Positions 1-10,768 of a stretch of 33,444 bases of DNA are shown piece after piece. How positions within the stretch are numbered: position 1 is the stretch's first letter; every line of letters begins with the position of its first letter. Source of the stretch: an uncultured Chitinophagaceae bacterium (GTDB lineage: Bacteria; Bacteroidota; Bacteroidia; Chitinophagales; Chitinophagaceae); contig CALMYJ010000021.1 of assembly GCA_937873715.1 (NCBI GenBank), positions 1-33,444 on the forward strand, written 5' to 3'. The translations under genes were made by a program, and so were the position numbers. The notes below the pieces were generated by a model that worked only from the letters and a program-made list of their open reading frames with translations, had not been told where the DNA came from and searched no databases.

Positions 1-1778
1 CTGCCACCGCTGGTAAAACCGGAAGATGGTGTTAGCGCAGGATTGGCTCCGCCAGTGCAAATAGAATTGGGCGTATAACTGAAACTGGTTACTGGGTTAA
101 TGGCCGGACTAACAGTTACCACTACACTCTTTTGCACATTGCATAATGCAACAGTTGTAAACTCAATATCATCCAGTGCAAAATCATTACCCGATGCTGC
201 AGTATTTCTGTTGTACAGGCAAATTTCAGCAGTTGTATTATTTCCGGAGTTCCATACGGCAGTATAAGGTATCCACGAACAGTCCGTTGAAGGTGCAACT
301 AATGTACTGGTTACCGAATTTCCGGTTATGGGCAATCCATTAACCAGTGTTTCTATTCTTGAAGGACTTGGCAAGGCGACAGTTTGAAGCCAGTAACTAA
401 AAGTATAATCTGTGTTAGGCTTCACCGGTACCACCTGGCACCACACTTTATGTGTGGCATTAAGTGAGCCATCTGCCACCAGCATTTTGCCAGCACTACC
501 CGTATGGTCGGCACATACTGAGAAACCATCTTCAAAAAGATTTGGATTATCCACAACGCCATAGGCCTTTTGTACTTTCTGCGGATTTGAGGTGTAATAG
601 GTATAATCGCTTGTAAAACCAATATTACCAGCGGAAAAATCGCCATTAAAAACCAGGTTAACAGTAGTTGAAATAGCTGAAGAAACAGTGTAAGTAGTGG
701 TAACAGCGGGCTGAACAAGGGGATTAAAAATACCAGGATCGGTGAGTGTATTATCTGGCGGATTGGCCGTCCAAAAATAACCGGAAGCACTACCTGTGGC
801 GTAAAGTTGCACGGAGCTTCCATTACAGATTAAAGTATCCGGTTTAATGGAAAGCGGATTTACAGGTGTTGCAATATCAATTACAGCAGCAGCTTTTATT
901 TCGGGGGTTGGCGCTGCTGCATCTTTTACGGCAACATTATTTGCAAAAGATGAACCAAGGCCGGTGAAAAGATTATTGGACGTAAAAGGTGCGCCATTTA
1001 AACTATAAGTATATGGAGGTACTCCACCGGAGCCATATACTGCTATAAAACCATCTGCCGCATCCGGGCAGGAAGGATTAATGACTGCATATTTAATATC
1101 AAGCGGCAGGGGCGGTGCCAATACTTCTATGTCATCAATGGCAAAATCATTGCCGGCTGCATTTGTATTATTATTGTACAACTCAATATTTACAAAAGCG
1201 GAAGTCGCTACAAAAGTGTAGGTTACTTTTTCCCAGTCGGCATTTGCACCACCTGGAAAACTTACCTGGGTATTCCCGGAAACCAAGGTTATTGAAGCGG
1301 CATTGTTCCATGCCACTCCAATATCAGGGCTTGTTGCCACATCTACAGAGGTAAGCGAAATATTTTTTATCCAGTAACTGAAAGTGTAGGTAGTACCAAC
1401 AATTAAAGGGCCAACTCCACCGCCGTTACCACCGGCTTTCCAAAAACGCTGCTGTCCCCCTGTTGTAGTACCATCTACCACCAGCATATTGCCACTTCCG
1501 GAACGATCTGTTGAGGCCGTAAAAAAAGTGGTATTTACTAAGGCAGGGTTGGTGGTAACGGCACAATCTCCCGGGTTGCTCGTTCCTGTAAGTGTGGTTA
1601 AAAAATTATAAGGTCCCTGTACCTGGAAACCTGTACCAGTGCCTCCACTTTCAAAGTCGCCGTTGGTAAGTAAATTAGATGGAGATACTTGTGCAGAAGA
1701 TTGTATAAGCAGGAAACTACAAAAAAAGAAAACTGTACAATAACGCAAAGCGTTTGTATAAAAAAAACAATATTTCAT
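1..1778 (-). CDS. Large secreted adhesin-like protein, N-terminal part (runs off left edge)
   Basis: An uninterrupted frame begins at ATG 1778-1776 and stays open to the window edge, giving about 592 visible residues; the C-terminus lies outside. Residues 1-30 form a Sec signal peptide (MKYCFF start, hydrophobic core, cleavage near SSAQ). Two related jelly-roll or carbohydrate-binding-like modules follow. Both contain an FSYW strand and end in DFAIDDIEV or DFALDDIEF, so they look like an internal duplication. Between them is a SprB-like repeat (around 228-290, with the GGVPPYTYSLNG signature) and an Ig/PKD-like module (ICNGSSVQL to TTTYTVSS). A further PKD-like module starts at the edge. This make-up is typical of Bacteroidota cell-surface proteins exported by type IX secretion, but the sorting domain is not visible. 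The substrate or adhesion target is unknown. Confidence 0.8.
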   Translation of the reverse strand, partial: MKYCFFYTNALRYCTVFFFCSFLLIQSSAQVSPSNLLTNGDFESGGTGTGFQVQGPYNFLTTLTGTSNPGDCAVTTNPALVNTTFFTASTDRSGSGNMLVVDGTTTGGQQRFWKAGGNGGGVGPLIVGTTYTFSYWIKNISLTSVDVATSPDIGVAWNNAASITLVSGNTQVSFPGGANADWEKVTYTFVATSAFVNIELYNNNTNAAGNDFAIDDIEVLAPPLPLDIKYAVINPSCPDAADGFIAVYGSGGVPPYTYSLNGAPFTSNNLFTGLGSSFANNVAVKDAAAPTPEIKAAAVIDIATPVNPLSIKPDTLICNGSSVQLYATGSASGYFWTANPPDNTLTDPGIFNPLVQPAVTTTYTVSSAISTTVNLVFNGDFSAGNIGFTSDYTYYTSNPQKVQKAYGVVDNPNLFEDGFSVCADHTGSAGKMLVADGSLNATHKVWCQVVPVKPNTDYTFSYWLQTVALPSPSRIETLVNGLPITGNSVTSTLVAPSTDCSWIPYTAVWNSGNNTTAEICLYNRNTAASGNDFALDDIEFTTVALCNVQKSVVVTVSPAINPVTSFSYTPNSICTGGANPALTPSSGFTSGG

Positions 1779-1857
1779 TAGCAGGCAATTTGGCAAATAA
1801 CGTGTACAATATACACATTTAGAATTACAACCCAACTTTTTGCCCTTAACAATAATA

Positions 1858-4800
1858 TTAAGCCGGTACTGAAATGTTAAACACAGCCTTGTACATCTTA
1901 CCCAAAAAATCATGCAACTGGCTCATATCCTCTACATCATCTACCACCAGTATGCCATGCTTACCTACCTGCTTCAGTTTGGCTTTATTGGTATCCCGTT
2001 GCAAAAATTGTAAAATATTCATGAAGGTTTCGCTCTGGAAATAAGGCGAATCGGGGTTGCTTACAAAATAGCACTTCAATTCTTCGTTCTTTAGATACAG
2101 GCGCTCAAAACCCAGCTCTACCGCCAGCTTACGGGTACGCACAGTAGTAAACAAATCTTCAACCTGGGATGGTACCGGGCCAAAACGGTCTGCAAGTTCC
2201 TGGTGAAATTCCAGCAACGCCTGTTCAGTTTCACAATTATCTAATCTGGCATACAGGCTAAGCCTTTCGGTAATACTTTCCACATAACTATCAGGTATGA
2301 GTATCTCCAAATCAGTATCGATGCTGCAGTCTTTTACAAAATCGTCCTGCTGCTGTATTTCTTCCTTAAACAGTTCTTTAAATTCTTTACGCTTCAATTC
2401 CCTGATAGCTTCATCCAATATTTTCTGGTACATCTCGAAACCAATCTCAGCAATAAAGCCGCTTTGTTCGCCACCTAATAAATTACCGGCACCCCGTATA
2501 TCCAAATCTCTCATCGCTATCTGGAAGCCACTGCCCAAATCGCTATATTGCTCCAGGGTGGTTAAGCGCTTTCTGCTATCTGGCGGCAGGGTGCTCATGG
2601 GTGGTGCAAGCAGGTAACAAAAAGCCTTTTTATTGCTGCGGCCCACCCTGCCCCTCAACTGATGTAAATCGCTGAGGCCAAACTGGTGGGCATTGTTGAT
2701 GATGATGGTGTTGGCATTGGGGATGTCCACGCCACTCTCCACAATATTGGTACACACCAGCACATCGTAGCGCTTATCCATAAAATCGAGGATGGTATCT
2801 TCCAACTTATCCCCTTCCATTTGCCCGTGGGCAAAGGCAATACTTAAATCAGGACAAAGGCCCTGTATCAGTGTTTTCATCTCTGCAAGTCCATTCACCC
2901 GGTTATGGATAAAAAAAACCTGGCCGCCTCTTTCAGTTTCATAATAAATCATATCCCTTATCGCATCTTCATTAAACACCATCACTTCGGTTTGTATAGG
3001 CTGGCGGTTGGGCGGCGGCGTATTAATGATACTTAAATCTCTTGCCCCCATCAGGCTAAATTGCAGGGTACGTGGTATTGGGGTAGCCGTTAAAGTAAGT
3101 GAGTCAACCGTAGTACGCAGTTGCTTTAATTTTTCCTTTGCCGCCACACCAAATTTTTGCTCCTCATCAATTATCATCAGCCCCAGCTCTTTAAACTGTA
3201 CATCTTTACTGAGCAGCGCATGGGTACCCACAATAATATCTATTTTACCTTCGGCCAGTTTTTTTAAAGTTTCCTTTCGCTCTTTTGCTGATTTAAAGCG
3301 GTTGATAAAATCCACTTTAACAGGAAAATCCCGGAGCCTGTCGCTAAATGTTTTGTAATGCTGGTAGGCCAGTATGGTAGTAGGTACCAGCACAGCCGCC
3401 TGCTTGCCATCGCAACAGGTTTTAAAGGCGGCACGTATGGCAATTTCGGTTTTACCAAAGCCCACATCGCCACACACCAGCCTGTCCATCGGGCCCGGCT
3501 TCTCCATATCTTTTTTTACATCAGCAGTGGCCTTGCTTTGGTCGGGTGTATCTTCATAAATAAAGCTGGCTTCCAGCTCGGTTTGCATATAATTATCCGG
3601 GCTGTGTGCAAAGCCCTGCTGGCTTTTGCGCTGGGCATACAGCTTTATTAAATCGGTGGCAATATCTTTTACCTGCTTCTTGGTTTTTTCTTTCAGTTTG
3701 CTCCACACATCGCTGCCCAGCTTATTCATTTTTGGCACCGAACCTTCCTTACCGCTGTACTTGGCAATTTTATGCAGCGACGAAATATTTACATACAGCA
3801 GGTCGCCGTCTTTATATTGTATGCGTACGGCTTCCTGCATACGGCCGTTAACATCCATCTTTTGCAAACCACTGTACACCCCAACGCCATGATCGATATG
3901 GGTAACATAATCGCCAGGCTGCAACTCTCTCAGTGTTTTTAAAGTAAGCGCTTTGTTTTTGCTGAAAGCCTGTTTCACCTTGTATTTATGATAGCGCTGA
4001 AACACCTGGTGATCGGTGTAGCATACCAGTTTTAAACTATCATCAATATACCCTTCGTGTATGGCTATGGGTATGGGTATTATTTGTATCTCAGCTTTCA
4101 GGTCGGTAAATATGCTGTGTAACCGCTCTAGCTGTTTGGGATTTTCAGCAAAGAGGTAGATATTGTATTTTTTAGCTTCGTACCCCTGCAGGTCTTTTAT
4201 CAGTAAATCAAACTGGCGGTTAAAAGCTGGCTGTTCTTTTGTTTCAAATTGTACTGGTGCATTGCCTTTGGTAAAAAAAGGCTTTGTGCCAATTTCGATG
4301 ATATGCCGCTCACGGATTTGCTGCTCAATGGTTGCTGCTTTTACAAATTCATCGGCTAACACTTCTTTCTTTTCATTGATTTCGGCATCGTCATCAACGG
4401 CAACAACAGTACCTGGTGCCTGCAGGTGTAAAAACACTTCCAGGTCTTCTTCCTGCTGTTCAATTTTCTCTTTTATAAAAGTCCAGTCCTCTGTCCATAC
4501 AACTGTGTTTGCAGGTAAAAATTCTAATAAAGAAACCTTTTCGCCGGTATCAAACTGAGTTTCTACATTCGGTATAATATTTACCTGCAGCAGTTTGCGT
4601 TCGCTCAATTGTGTTTCGGGATCAAAGATGCGTATACTGTCTACCTCGTTGCCAAATAATTCTACCCGGTAGGGCTTTTCATTACCGAAGGAATAAATAT
4701 CGAGTATGCCTCCCCGTACGGCAAACTGGCCGGGCTCATACACAAAATCAGCCCGTACAAATCCATAATCCACAAATTTGGTCAGCAACGAATTCACATC

Positions 4801-5259
4801 CAGCACATCGCCCTGCTTAATGGATATGATATTTTCGGCAAGGGTTTTGGAAAGCACCACTTTTTCGAACAGGGCTTCCGGGTAGGTAACTACAATTTTT
4901 TTATTACCCCCGGCTGCTATTTTGGTAAGCGCTTCGGTACGCAACATTACATGGCTGCTGTTGAGCAGGCGGTAATTTTTTTTATTTTTAAAAGAGGAGG
5001 GAAAATAAAACAGGTCTAAGGCACCGGTAATATTTTCGAGGGTGTTGTGAAAATATGCCGCCTCTTCAGCATCTCTCATTATCATGAGGTGATTCAATGA
5101 TGCTGCGGCTTTTTGAGCAAATACCCCGGCAAATACAAATGCAGGTGCGCTGCCTTTTAAACCAGCAATATGCTGTGCACCGGGCAACAGGCTGCCTTCC
5201 GCTATCTGAAAACAGCGGGAATCATTTTCGTATTCTTTCAGCAGCACTTCCAGGTTCAT
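1858..5259 (-). CDS. mfd: Transcription-repair coupling factor Mfd
   Basis: Mfd is a cytoplasmic ATP-dependent DNA translocase that removes RNA polymerase stalled at lesions and recruits UvrA for nucleotide excision repair. The 1133 residues fit the family length. Residues 1 to about 330 are the UvrB-like N-terminal region. A CarD-like RNA-polymerase-interacting domain lies around 440-540 (GDYVTHIDHGVGVYSG). The translocase motor follows, with Walker A GDVGFGKTE (Lys603), the DEEQ box at 698-701, TATPIPRTLQ, and QLRGRVGRS near the end of the second RecA lobe. The TRCF C-terminal domain occupies about 985-1090. All main motifs are intact. It is divergent from the S8 protease gene, with 137 bp between starts. 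The upstream gene on the same strand is absent, so it is probably monocistronic. Confidence 0.97.
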   Translation of the reverse strand: MNLEVLLKEYENDSRCFQIAEGSLLPGAQHIAGLKGSAPAFVFAGVFAQKAAASLNHLMIMRDAEEAAYFHNTLENITGALDLFYFPSSFKNKKNYRLLNSSHVMLRTEALTKIAAGGNKKIVVTYPEALFEKVVLSKTLAENIISIKQGDVLDVNSLLTKFVDYGFVRADFVYEPGQFAVRGGILDIYSFGNEKPYRVELFGNEVDSIRIFDPETQLSERKLLQVNIIPNVETQFDTGEKVSLLEFLPANTVVWTEDWTFIKEKIEQQEEDLEVFLHLQAPGTVVAVDDDAEINEKKEVLADEFVKAATIEQQIRERHIIEIGTKPFFTKGNAPVQFETKEQPAFNRQFDLLIKDLQGYEAKKYNIYLFAENPKQLERLHSIFTDLKAEIQIIPIPIAIHEGYIDDSLKLVCYTDHQVFQRYHKYKVKQAFSKNKALTLKTLRELQPGDYVTHIDHGVGVYSGLQKMDVNGRMQEAVRIQYKDGDLLYVNISSLHKIAKYSGKEGSVPKMNKLGSDVWSKLKEKTKKQVKDIATDLIKLYAQRKSQQGFAHSPDNYMQTELEASFIYEDTPDQSKATADVKKDMEKPGPMDRLVCGDVGFGKTEIAIRAAFKTCCDGKQAAVLVPTTILAYQHYKTFSDRLRDFPVKVDFINRFKSAKERKETLKKLAEGKIDIIVGTHALLSKDVQFKELGLMIIDEEQKFGVAAKEKLKQLRTTVDSLTLTATPIPRTLQFSLMGARDLSIINTPPPNRQPIQTEVMVFNEDAIRDMIYYETERGGQVFFIHNRVNGLAEMKTLIQGLCPDLSIAFAHGQMEGDKLEDTILDFMDKRYDVLVCTNIVESGVDIPNANTIIINNAHQFGLSDLHQLRGRVGRSNKKAFCYLLAPPMSTLPPDSRKRLTTLEQYSDLGSGFQIAMRDLDIRGAGNLLGGEQSGFIAEIGFEMYQKILDEAIRELKRKEFKELFKEEIQQQDDFVKDCSIDTDLEILIPDSYVESITERLSLYARLDNCETEQALLEFHQELADRFGPVPSQVEDLFTTVRTRKLAVELGFERLYLKNEELKCYFVSNPDSPYFQSETFMNILQFLQRDTNKAKLKQVGKHGILVVDDVEDMSQLHDFLGKMYKAVFNISVPA

Positions 5260-5267
5260 CGGGGCAG

Positions 5268-5275
5268 CAAAGATA
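5268..5275 (-). promoter_or_regulatory. Candidate -7 element for mfd
   Basis: Read on the minus strand this is TATCTTTG, a match to the Bacteroidota -7 consensus TAnnTTTG. It ends 8 nt before the mfd ATG, so a transcript from it would have almost no leader. A TTG lies about 15 nt further upstream, slightly closer than the usual -33 spacing, so the assignment is tentative. Confidence 0.35.
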
Positions 5276-5356
5276 AGGGAAGGATAATCTCAAAATGAAA
5301 CCTGCCACCAGGGCCTGTAAATTGCAACAAAACAGGTGCCTCACTATATTTATATA

Positions 5357-5364
5357 TACTTTTG
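5357..5364 (+). promoter_or_regulatory. Candidate -7 element for the S8 protease gene
   Basis: TACTTTTG matches the Bacteroidota -7 consensus TAnnTTTG and lies 32 nt upstream of the ATG at 5397. No TTG at the usual -33 spacing was found; the nearest clear one is about 32 nt upstream. It lies in the mfd/protease divergent spacer. Confidence 0.45.
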
Positions 5365-5396
5365 AAAAGCTTTGCCTCACAACCCGGCATTAATTT

Positions 5397-8300
5397 ATGA
5401 TGATGAAAATGTACCGCCTTATTAGTACCTTTTTTTTGTTGCTGCTTTGTTTTAGGGCAACGGCACAAAACAACAACAATACGGTACGCTTTGCAGCCGG
5501 TAATTATATAACGGGCACCAATATCAGCAAACAAACTTTTACCAAACAAAGCATTGCCAACAGCCTGTACAACGATACTTATTTTGTATTGATCCAGTTT
5601 GCCGCTACACCTTCCAAAAATATTTTGCAGCAATTAGAGCGGCTTGGTATTACCATCGAGCAATACCTGCCCGGTAATGCTTACAGGGCTGCCGTTCCCG
5701 GAAGGTTTGATTTTACAATGGCTAAAAAACTCAATATTATTTCGGTAAACAGTGTGCCCACCCTGTACAAAATTGATACAAGGTGGTGGACCTACAGTAT
5801 GCCGGTACAAAAAAAAGAGCAACCCTATTTTGCCATCAGTTATTCTAAAGCCATTAGTGCTGCGATAGCTGCTGCAGCAATACAAGAGGCCGGTGCGATA
5901 CCGGCGGCGGTAAAGTATACCACTCATGGCGTGCTGTATGCTGAGGCCGACAGCAACATTATTCAAGCTATAGCTGCACTTCCTTTTGTACACAGCATCA
6001 CCTTACAGGGCATAAAGGATAAGCCGCTTAATTACAAAAGCATTGCGGTAAGTGGTATCAGCACACTGCATCACCTCAATGGCAGGAATCTCAAAGGCAA
6101 AAACATAAGCATTGGTATTGGCGATAATGCCGATATATCCACCCATATTGATTTTGCCGGCAGGCTTATCAACCGCAGCCCCTGGATACCCGAGCAGCAT
6201 GGCACACATGTAGCCGGCACCGTTGGTGGAGGGGGCATTTTAAACCCCATGCACCAGGGCATGGCACCTAAAGCCACGCTCATCAACCAGTTTTTTAGCG
6301 ATATCATTGTAAATACACCTGCCTATATTACTGATCATGGCATGGTGCTTACCAACAATTCGTATTACACCAGTGATGATGGATGCCCAGGCAATGGCAG
6401 CTATGATGAATTGAGCCGTTATGCCGATGTACAAACAAAACAATATGAGCAGGTATTACATGTGGTAGCATCGGGCAACGATGGCAGCCAAACCTGTACG
6501 CCACAGCCTGCTTCGTATGGCACAGTTAAATCAGGCTGGCAGGCTGCCAAAAATGTACTTACCGTTGGCGCCTACAATGCCCAGGATTACAGCATCGCCA
6601 ACTTTAGCAGCCGCGGCCCTATGAAGGATGGGAGGCTTAAGCCGGAAATAACGGCACCAGGCTGGGCCATTACTTCCACCAATACCAATAACGGCTATAC
6701 CAATATGTGGGGCACCAGCATGTCGTGCCCGGTAGTAACCGGTGCTATGGCGCTTCTCTACGAAAGATACCGGGCCTTGCATGCCGGTGCAAATCCAAAA
6801 GCGGCACTGATAAAAGCCATTGCCTGTAATACAGCCGAAGACCTTGGTACCACAGGCCCGGATTATACATTTGGTTTTGGAATGCTTAACGCCAGGCGTG
6901 CTGTGGAAGCTATTGAAAACAACCGCTACTTCATCAGCACTATTGCCAACAGTGGCAGCAACAACCATATTATTAATGTACCTGCAGGTGCCCAGCAATT
7001 AAAAGTAATGCTGTACTGGGCCGAGCCTGCTGCCGCCACTAACGCTGCCAACACATTGGTAAATGACCTTGATATAAGGATAATAACACCATCGGCTGCC
7101 CTGAGGCGCCCATTAGTATTAAACCCCGACCCGGCCCATGTAACGGATATGGCTGCAGAAGGTACAGACCGTACGAATAATATTGAACAGGTAGTTATTA
7201 CAAACCCCGAAACCGGTAACCATACTATAAATATCAACGGTTTTAATATACCGGTTGGCACACAGGAATACATTGTTACCTATGAAATTATTATGCCTTC
7301 GGTGCAGCTTGAATATCCTGCCGGCGGCGAAACACTTGTACCTGGCCAACCTGAAGTGATACGCTGGAGTGCTTACGGCAGTGAAGCCAACCCCTTTACC
7401 CTGGAATACAGTGCTGATAACGGCAGTACATGGACGCTTATTGACAATTCGGTAGCCGCCAACAGCCGCAGTTATAGCTGGACGGTACCTGCAGGCGCAA
7501 CCAACAATGCTTTAATACGCATTTCAGCGAACAATACTCCGCTCAACAGCAGCAGCCAGCCCTTTAGCCTGCTGGGTCAGCCGGTTATAACGGCATCAAA
7601 AATCTGTGAAGGTACTGTAGCGCTTAGCTGGAATACCGTGGCAGCCGCTACCAGTTATGATATACTGCAACTGAATGCTGATAGTATGCAGGTGATTGCT
7701 AACACCACTAATAATACTTTTACAGTAAGCGGCCTGAACAAATACAGTAGCTATTGGTTTAGCGTTGCTGCAAAAAATGCCACGCAAAGCGGCAGGCGCT
7801 CCGTAGCAGTAAATGTAATACCCAACAGCGGCGGATGTACAGATGCTTTATTCAACAACGACCTTAAAGTAGATAGTATACTGGAACCCAATACAGCCCG
7901 CCAGCAATTTGCCCATGCAGCAAATGCCACTGCGCCGGTAAAAATAAATATCCGCAACCTGGGTACAGTAGCCACATCGGGCAATTACACCGTTTCGTAC
8001 AGCTATATGGGTACCACCGTTACAGAAAACCTCAATACCAGCATTGCACCCGGCGCCACGGTTACCCATACTTTTAGTACAGCTTATTCAATTATACCCG
8101 AAGGATTTAAATACGATTTTAAAGCATGGGTTACACACCCTTTGGATAATAACCATGCCAACGATACGGCATATAAAACCGTAAAATTCATCAATAATGA
8201 TGTGGTAACCCTGCCCCTCACCGAAACATTTGAAGCCATGCCTGCAGGCACATTTATACAAAACGAAATGGCGATTGGCAATAACAAACACATCGATTTT

Positions 8301-10643
8301 AGCAGCAACACTCCCCGTGGAAGGGCAAGAACTTTTGTAAACAGCGGCTTTGCTTACGAGGGTAGCAAGGCACTAACACTCGACCAGGCACCCTACAGCG
8401 AAAACAGTAATACTGATACTGCGATACTCAATTATAACCTGCAGCCCTACAGCAACAGCCAGTTGCGCTTTGACTTTTTTTATAAAAATCACAGCCAGGC
8501 CGATGCCCCGGGCAATAAAGTGTGGATACGTGGCAGCGAAAACAACAACTGGGTAGAAGCGTATAACCTTTACGAAAACCAGGCCATTACCGGCGGATGG
8601 AAAAAAGCACTGGTTAATATCAACGAAGTACTACTGTCGGCCACACCTGCACAAACCGTGAGCAATACTTTTCAAATTAAACTGGGGCAGGAAGGGAATA
8701 ACTCAGCCAACCACCCCAGCCCCGAAATTGACCTGGATGACGGGTATACTTTTGACAACCTCAGCATAAGCCTCGCTGAAAATGATATAGCAGTAACACA
8801 AATTTTATCGCCAGATAAAAGTAGCTGTGCCTTATCGGCCAATACGCCTGTAACCATAAGGCTAAAAAATTACAGCAACAATACACTTAGTAATATTTCC
8901 GTACACTACCGGTTAGGCACAGGGCCTGTTGTTAGCGAAACAATAGCAACACTGGCAGCCAATACCAGCATAGATTACAGCTTTGCTCAAACGGCCAACT
9001 TAGCTGAATTTACCGGTTACACACTCCAGGTATGGGCAAAATACGATGGCGATACCTATGCTGCCAACGACAGTATACTCAACTATACTTTGTATAACAG
9101 TCCGCTTATCAGCAATTACCCGTACTATGAAAACTTTGAAACCAGCAACGGAAATTTTTATACCGCAGGCCTCAAAAGTAGTTGGCAGTGGGGAGCACCA
9201 ATACCCTCGTTAAAAACAAAATTAATCACCAAAGCTGCAAGCGGTCAAAATGCGTGGGTCACTAATTTAACCGGTAATCATGCCAATAGCGAAACATCTT
9301 ACCTCGTTACCCCCTGCTTTCAACTGGATGATACCAGTAATATGACACTTTCATTCAGCCATATATACGAGCTGGAAAAAGATTACGATTACAGTTGGGT
9401 AGAATACAGCACAGATGGTATGCATTGGCATAAATTAGGTAATGGCAGCAACGGCACCAATTGGTACAACGATATCGCCAGCAATGCCTGGAATGATACT
9501 GATGATAAATGGCATGTAGCCAGTTTTGATATACCCGTAAAAAGTGTAACTATACGTTTTAGATTTGTATTAAGCAGCGATGCCGGTGTAACCAAAGAAG
9601 GTGTGGGCATTGATGATGTACGCTTACACCGTAAGTCGCTTATTGACATATCGCTCCCTGCAGCACCAGCCATTACACTTAATACCAACTGGCCCAACGA
9701 CTGGGTACCTTTTACTTACTATGATAATACAGGCAACACCTGGGTTACAGAGGGAGCAATAAACACTCACGGCCAGGCCCTGGGTACCATCACAGTTACA
9801 CCAAAACACTATAGCGGCAACGATGCCCGCCACTCCAACAACCAGTATTACCTTAATAAAAATTTTATAATCAGCTCCACCACCCCGCCTGCCGGCCCTG
9901 TAAGTGTACGCCTGTATTTTACAGATATACAAAGCAACCAGTTGATTAATGCTACCGGCTGCAGCAACTGTGCCGTTACCAATGATGCTTACGAACTGGC
10001 TATTACCCGTTATAAAGGCAGCGCAACAGAAGAGGATGGCGCACTAGCCAATAATACTGATGGCTATTACCAGCATATCCCGGCTGCCGGTACCACTATT
10101 GTACCACATGGCAACGGGTATTATGCCGAGTGTACCACAAATGGTTTCGGAGAATTCTGGATCAGTAAAGGCAATATAACGCCTGCAGCCACTAAAGCAT
10201 GCGTAGATAGTGCCATTTTTTTTACGGCTACTGTAAAAGGCAATACCTATCAATGGCAGGTAAATACCGGGAGCGGATACACGAATATTTCCAATAATAT
10301 TTTTTATACTGGTAGTACTACGCAGCAACTGCAAATTACCAACACCCCTGCCTCGTTTATGGGCTACCGGTACAGGTGCATCATTAACGGCACACTGCAG
10401 GATAGTGAATTTACACTGCGGTTTAAAAACATCTGGTCGGGCACGGCAGACACCAATTGGTTCAACCCTGCCAACTGGAGTTGTGGCTCAATACCCAATG
10501 CAACCACGGATGTGGTTATACCCGGCGGGCTAATCAACTATCCCACGATAAATGCTGCAGCATCTGTAAGAAATATCCGGGTACAGGAGGGAGCCACCTG
10601 CACGGTGTTACCAGGTATAAGTTTTGATATAAAAGGCCAATAG
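5397..10643 (+). CDS. Secreted multidomain subtilisin-family (S8) serine protease
   Basis: This 1748-residue protein has a Sec signal peptide (1 to about 23, cleavage near ATAQ) and a propeptide-like region to about 215. The S8 catalytic domain follows (about 220-510), with Asp243 (GIGDNAD), His268 (HGTHVAGT), oxyanion Asn361 (ASGND) and Ser441 (GTSMSCP), so the catalytic set is complete. After it come a proprotein-convertase P-like module (about 515-640), an Ig-like module, a fibronectin-III-like module (about 725-805), CARDB-like repeats, and two MAM or jelly-roll-like modules, each opening with a YENFE/TETFE-type strand. The C-terminus ends in a WSG-NW-NPANW module rather than a recognisable type A or type B type IX sorting domain. 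It is probably an exported or surface protease for protein breakdown; the substrate is unknown. ATG 5397 is followed by ATG 5400 and ATG 5409 in frame, so the exact start is open by a few residues. Confidence 0.93.
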   Translation: MMMKMYRLISTFFLLLLCFRATAQNNNNTVRFAAGNYITGTNISKQTFTKQSIANSLYNDTYFVLIQFAATPSKNILQQLERLGITIEQYLPGNAYRAAVPGRFDFTMAKKLNIISVNSVPTLYKIDTRWWTYSMPVQKKEQPYFAISYSKAISAAIAAAAIQEAGAIPAAVKYTTHGVLYAEADSNIIQAIAALPFVHSITLQGIKDKPLNYKSIAVSGISTLHHLNGRNLKGKNISIGIGDNADISTHIDFAGRLINRSPWIPEQHGTHVAGTVGGGGILNPMHQGMAPKATLINQFFSDIIVNTPAYITDHGMVLTNNSYYTSDDGCPGNGSYDELSRYADVQTKQYEQVLHVVASGNDGSQTCTPQPASYGTVKSGWQAAKNVLTVGAYNAQDYSIANFSSRGPMKDGRLKPEITAPGWAITSTNTNNGYTNMWGTSMSCPVVTGAMALLYERYRALHAGANPKAALIKAIACNTAEDLGTTGPDYTFGFGMLNARRAVEAIENNRYFISTIANSGSNNHIINVPAGAQQLKVMLYWAEPAAATNAANTLVNDLDIRIITPSAALRRPLVLNPDPAHVTDMAAEGTDRTNNIEQVVITNPETGNHTININGFNIPVGTQEYIVTYEIIMPSVQLEYPAGGETLVPGQPEVIRWSAYGSEANPFTLEYSADNGSTWTLIDNSVAANSRSYSWTVPAGATNNALIRISANNTPLNSSSQPFSLLGQPVITASKICEGTVALSWNTVAAATSYDILQLNADSMQVIANTTNNTFTVSGLNKYSSYWFSVAAKNATQSGRRSVAVNVIPNSGGCTDALFNNDLKVDSILEPNTARQQFAHAANATAPVKINIRNLGTVATSGNYTVSYSYMGTTVTENLNTSIAPGATVTHTFSTAYSIIPEGFKYDFKAWVTHPLDNNHANDTAYKTVKFINNDVVTLPLTETFEAMPAGTFIQNEMAIGNNKHIDFSSNTPRGRARTFVNSGFAYEGSKALTLDQAPYSENSNTDTAILNYNLQPYSNSQLRFDFFYKNHSQADAPGNKVWIRGSENNNWVEAYNLYENQAITGGWKKALVNINEVLLSATPAQTVSNTFQIKLGQEGNNSANHPSPEIDLDDGYTFDNLSISLAENDIAVTQILSPDKSSCALSANTPVTIRLKNYSNNTLSNISVHYRLGTGPVVSETIATLAANTSIDYSFAQTANLAEFTGYTLQVWAKYDGDTYAANDSILNYTLYNSPLISNYPYYENFETSNGNFYTAGLKSSWQWGAPIPSLKTKLITKAASGQNAWVTNLTGNHANSETSYLVTPCFQLDDTSNMTLSFSHIYELEKDYDYSWVEYSTDGMHWHKLGNGSNGTNWYNDIASNAWNDTDDKWHVASFDIPVKSVTIRFRFVLSSDAGVTKEGVGIDDVRLHRKSLIDISLPAAPAITLNTNWPNDWVPFTYYDNTGNTWVTEGAINTHGQALGTITVTPKHYSGNDARHSNNQYYLNKNFIISSTTPPAGPVSVRLYFTDIQSNQLINATGCSNCAVTNDAYELAITRYKGSATEEDGALANNTDGYYQHIPAAGTTIVPHGNGYYAECTTNGFGEFWISKGNITPAATKACVDSAIFFTATVKGNTYQWQVNTGSGYTNISNNIFYTGSTTQQLQITNTPASFMGYRYRCIINGTLQDSEFTLRFKNIWSGTADTNWFNPANWSCGSIPNATTDVVIPGGLINYPTINAAASVRNIRVQEGATCTVLPGISFDIKGQ

Positions 10644-10768
10644 GTATATTCTTTTAAATTGATGCAATCAAAAGCCATAATGCTTAAATAACTTGCAATC
10701 GTTCCCGTTGAAAATACTGTTCACATTCAACATTATTTGTAATTTACTCCCCTAATTATTTTAACGAT

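Noticed and set aside
422..823. 133-residue frame on the minus strand
   Set aside because: It overlaps the left-edge adhesin gene in another frame and its low-complexity hydrophobic translation is a shadow.
10644..10768. Promoter for the FNR-like gene at 10740 (TAATTTAC)
   Set aside because: It matches the -7 consensus poorly and has no -33 TTG at suitable spacing, so it is mentioned only in the gene entry.
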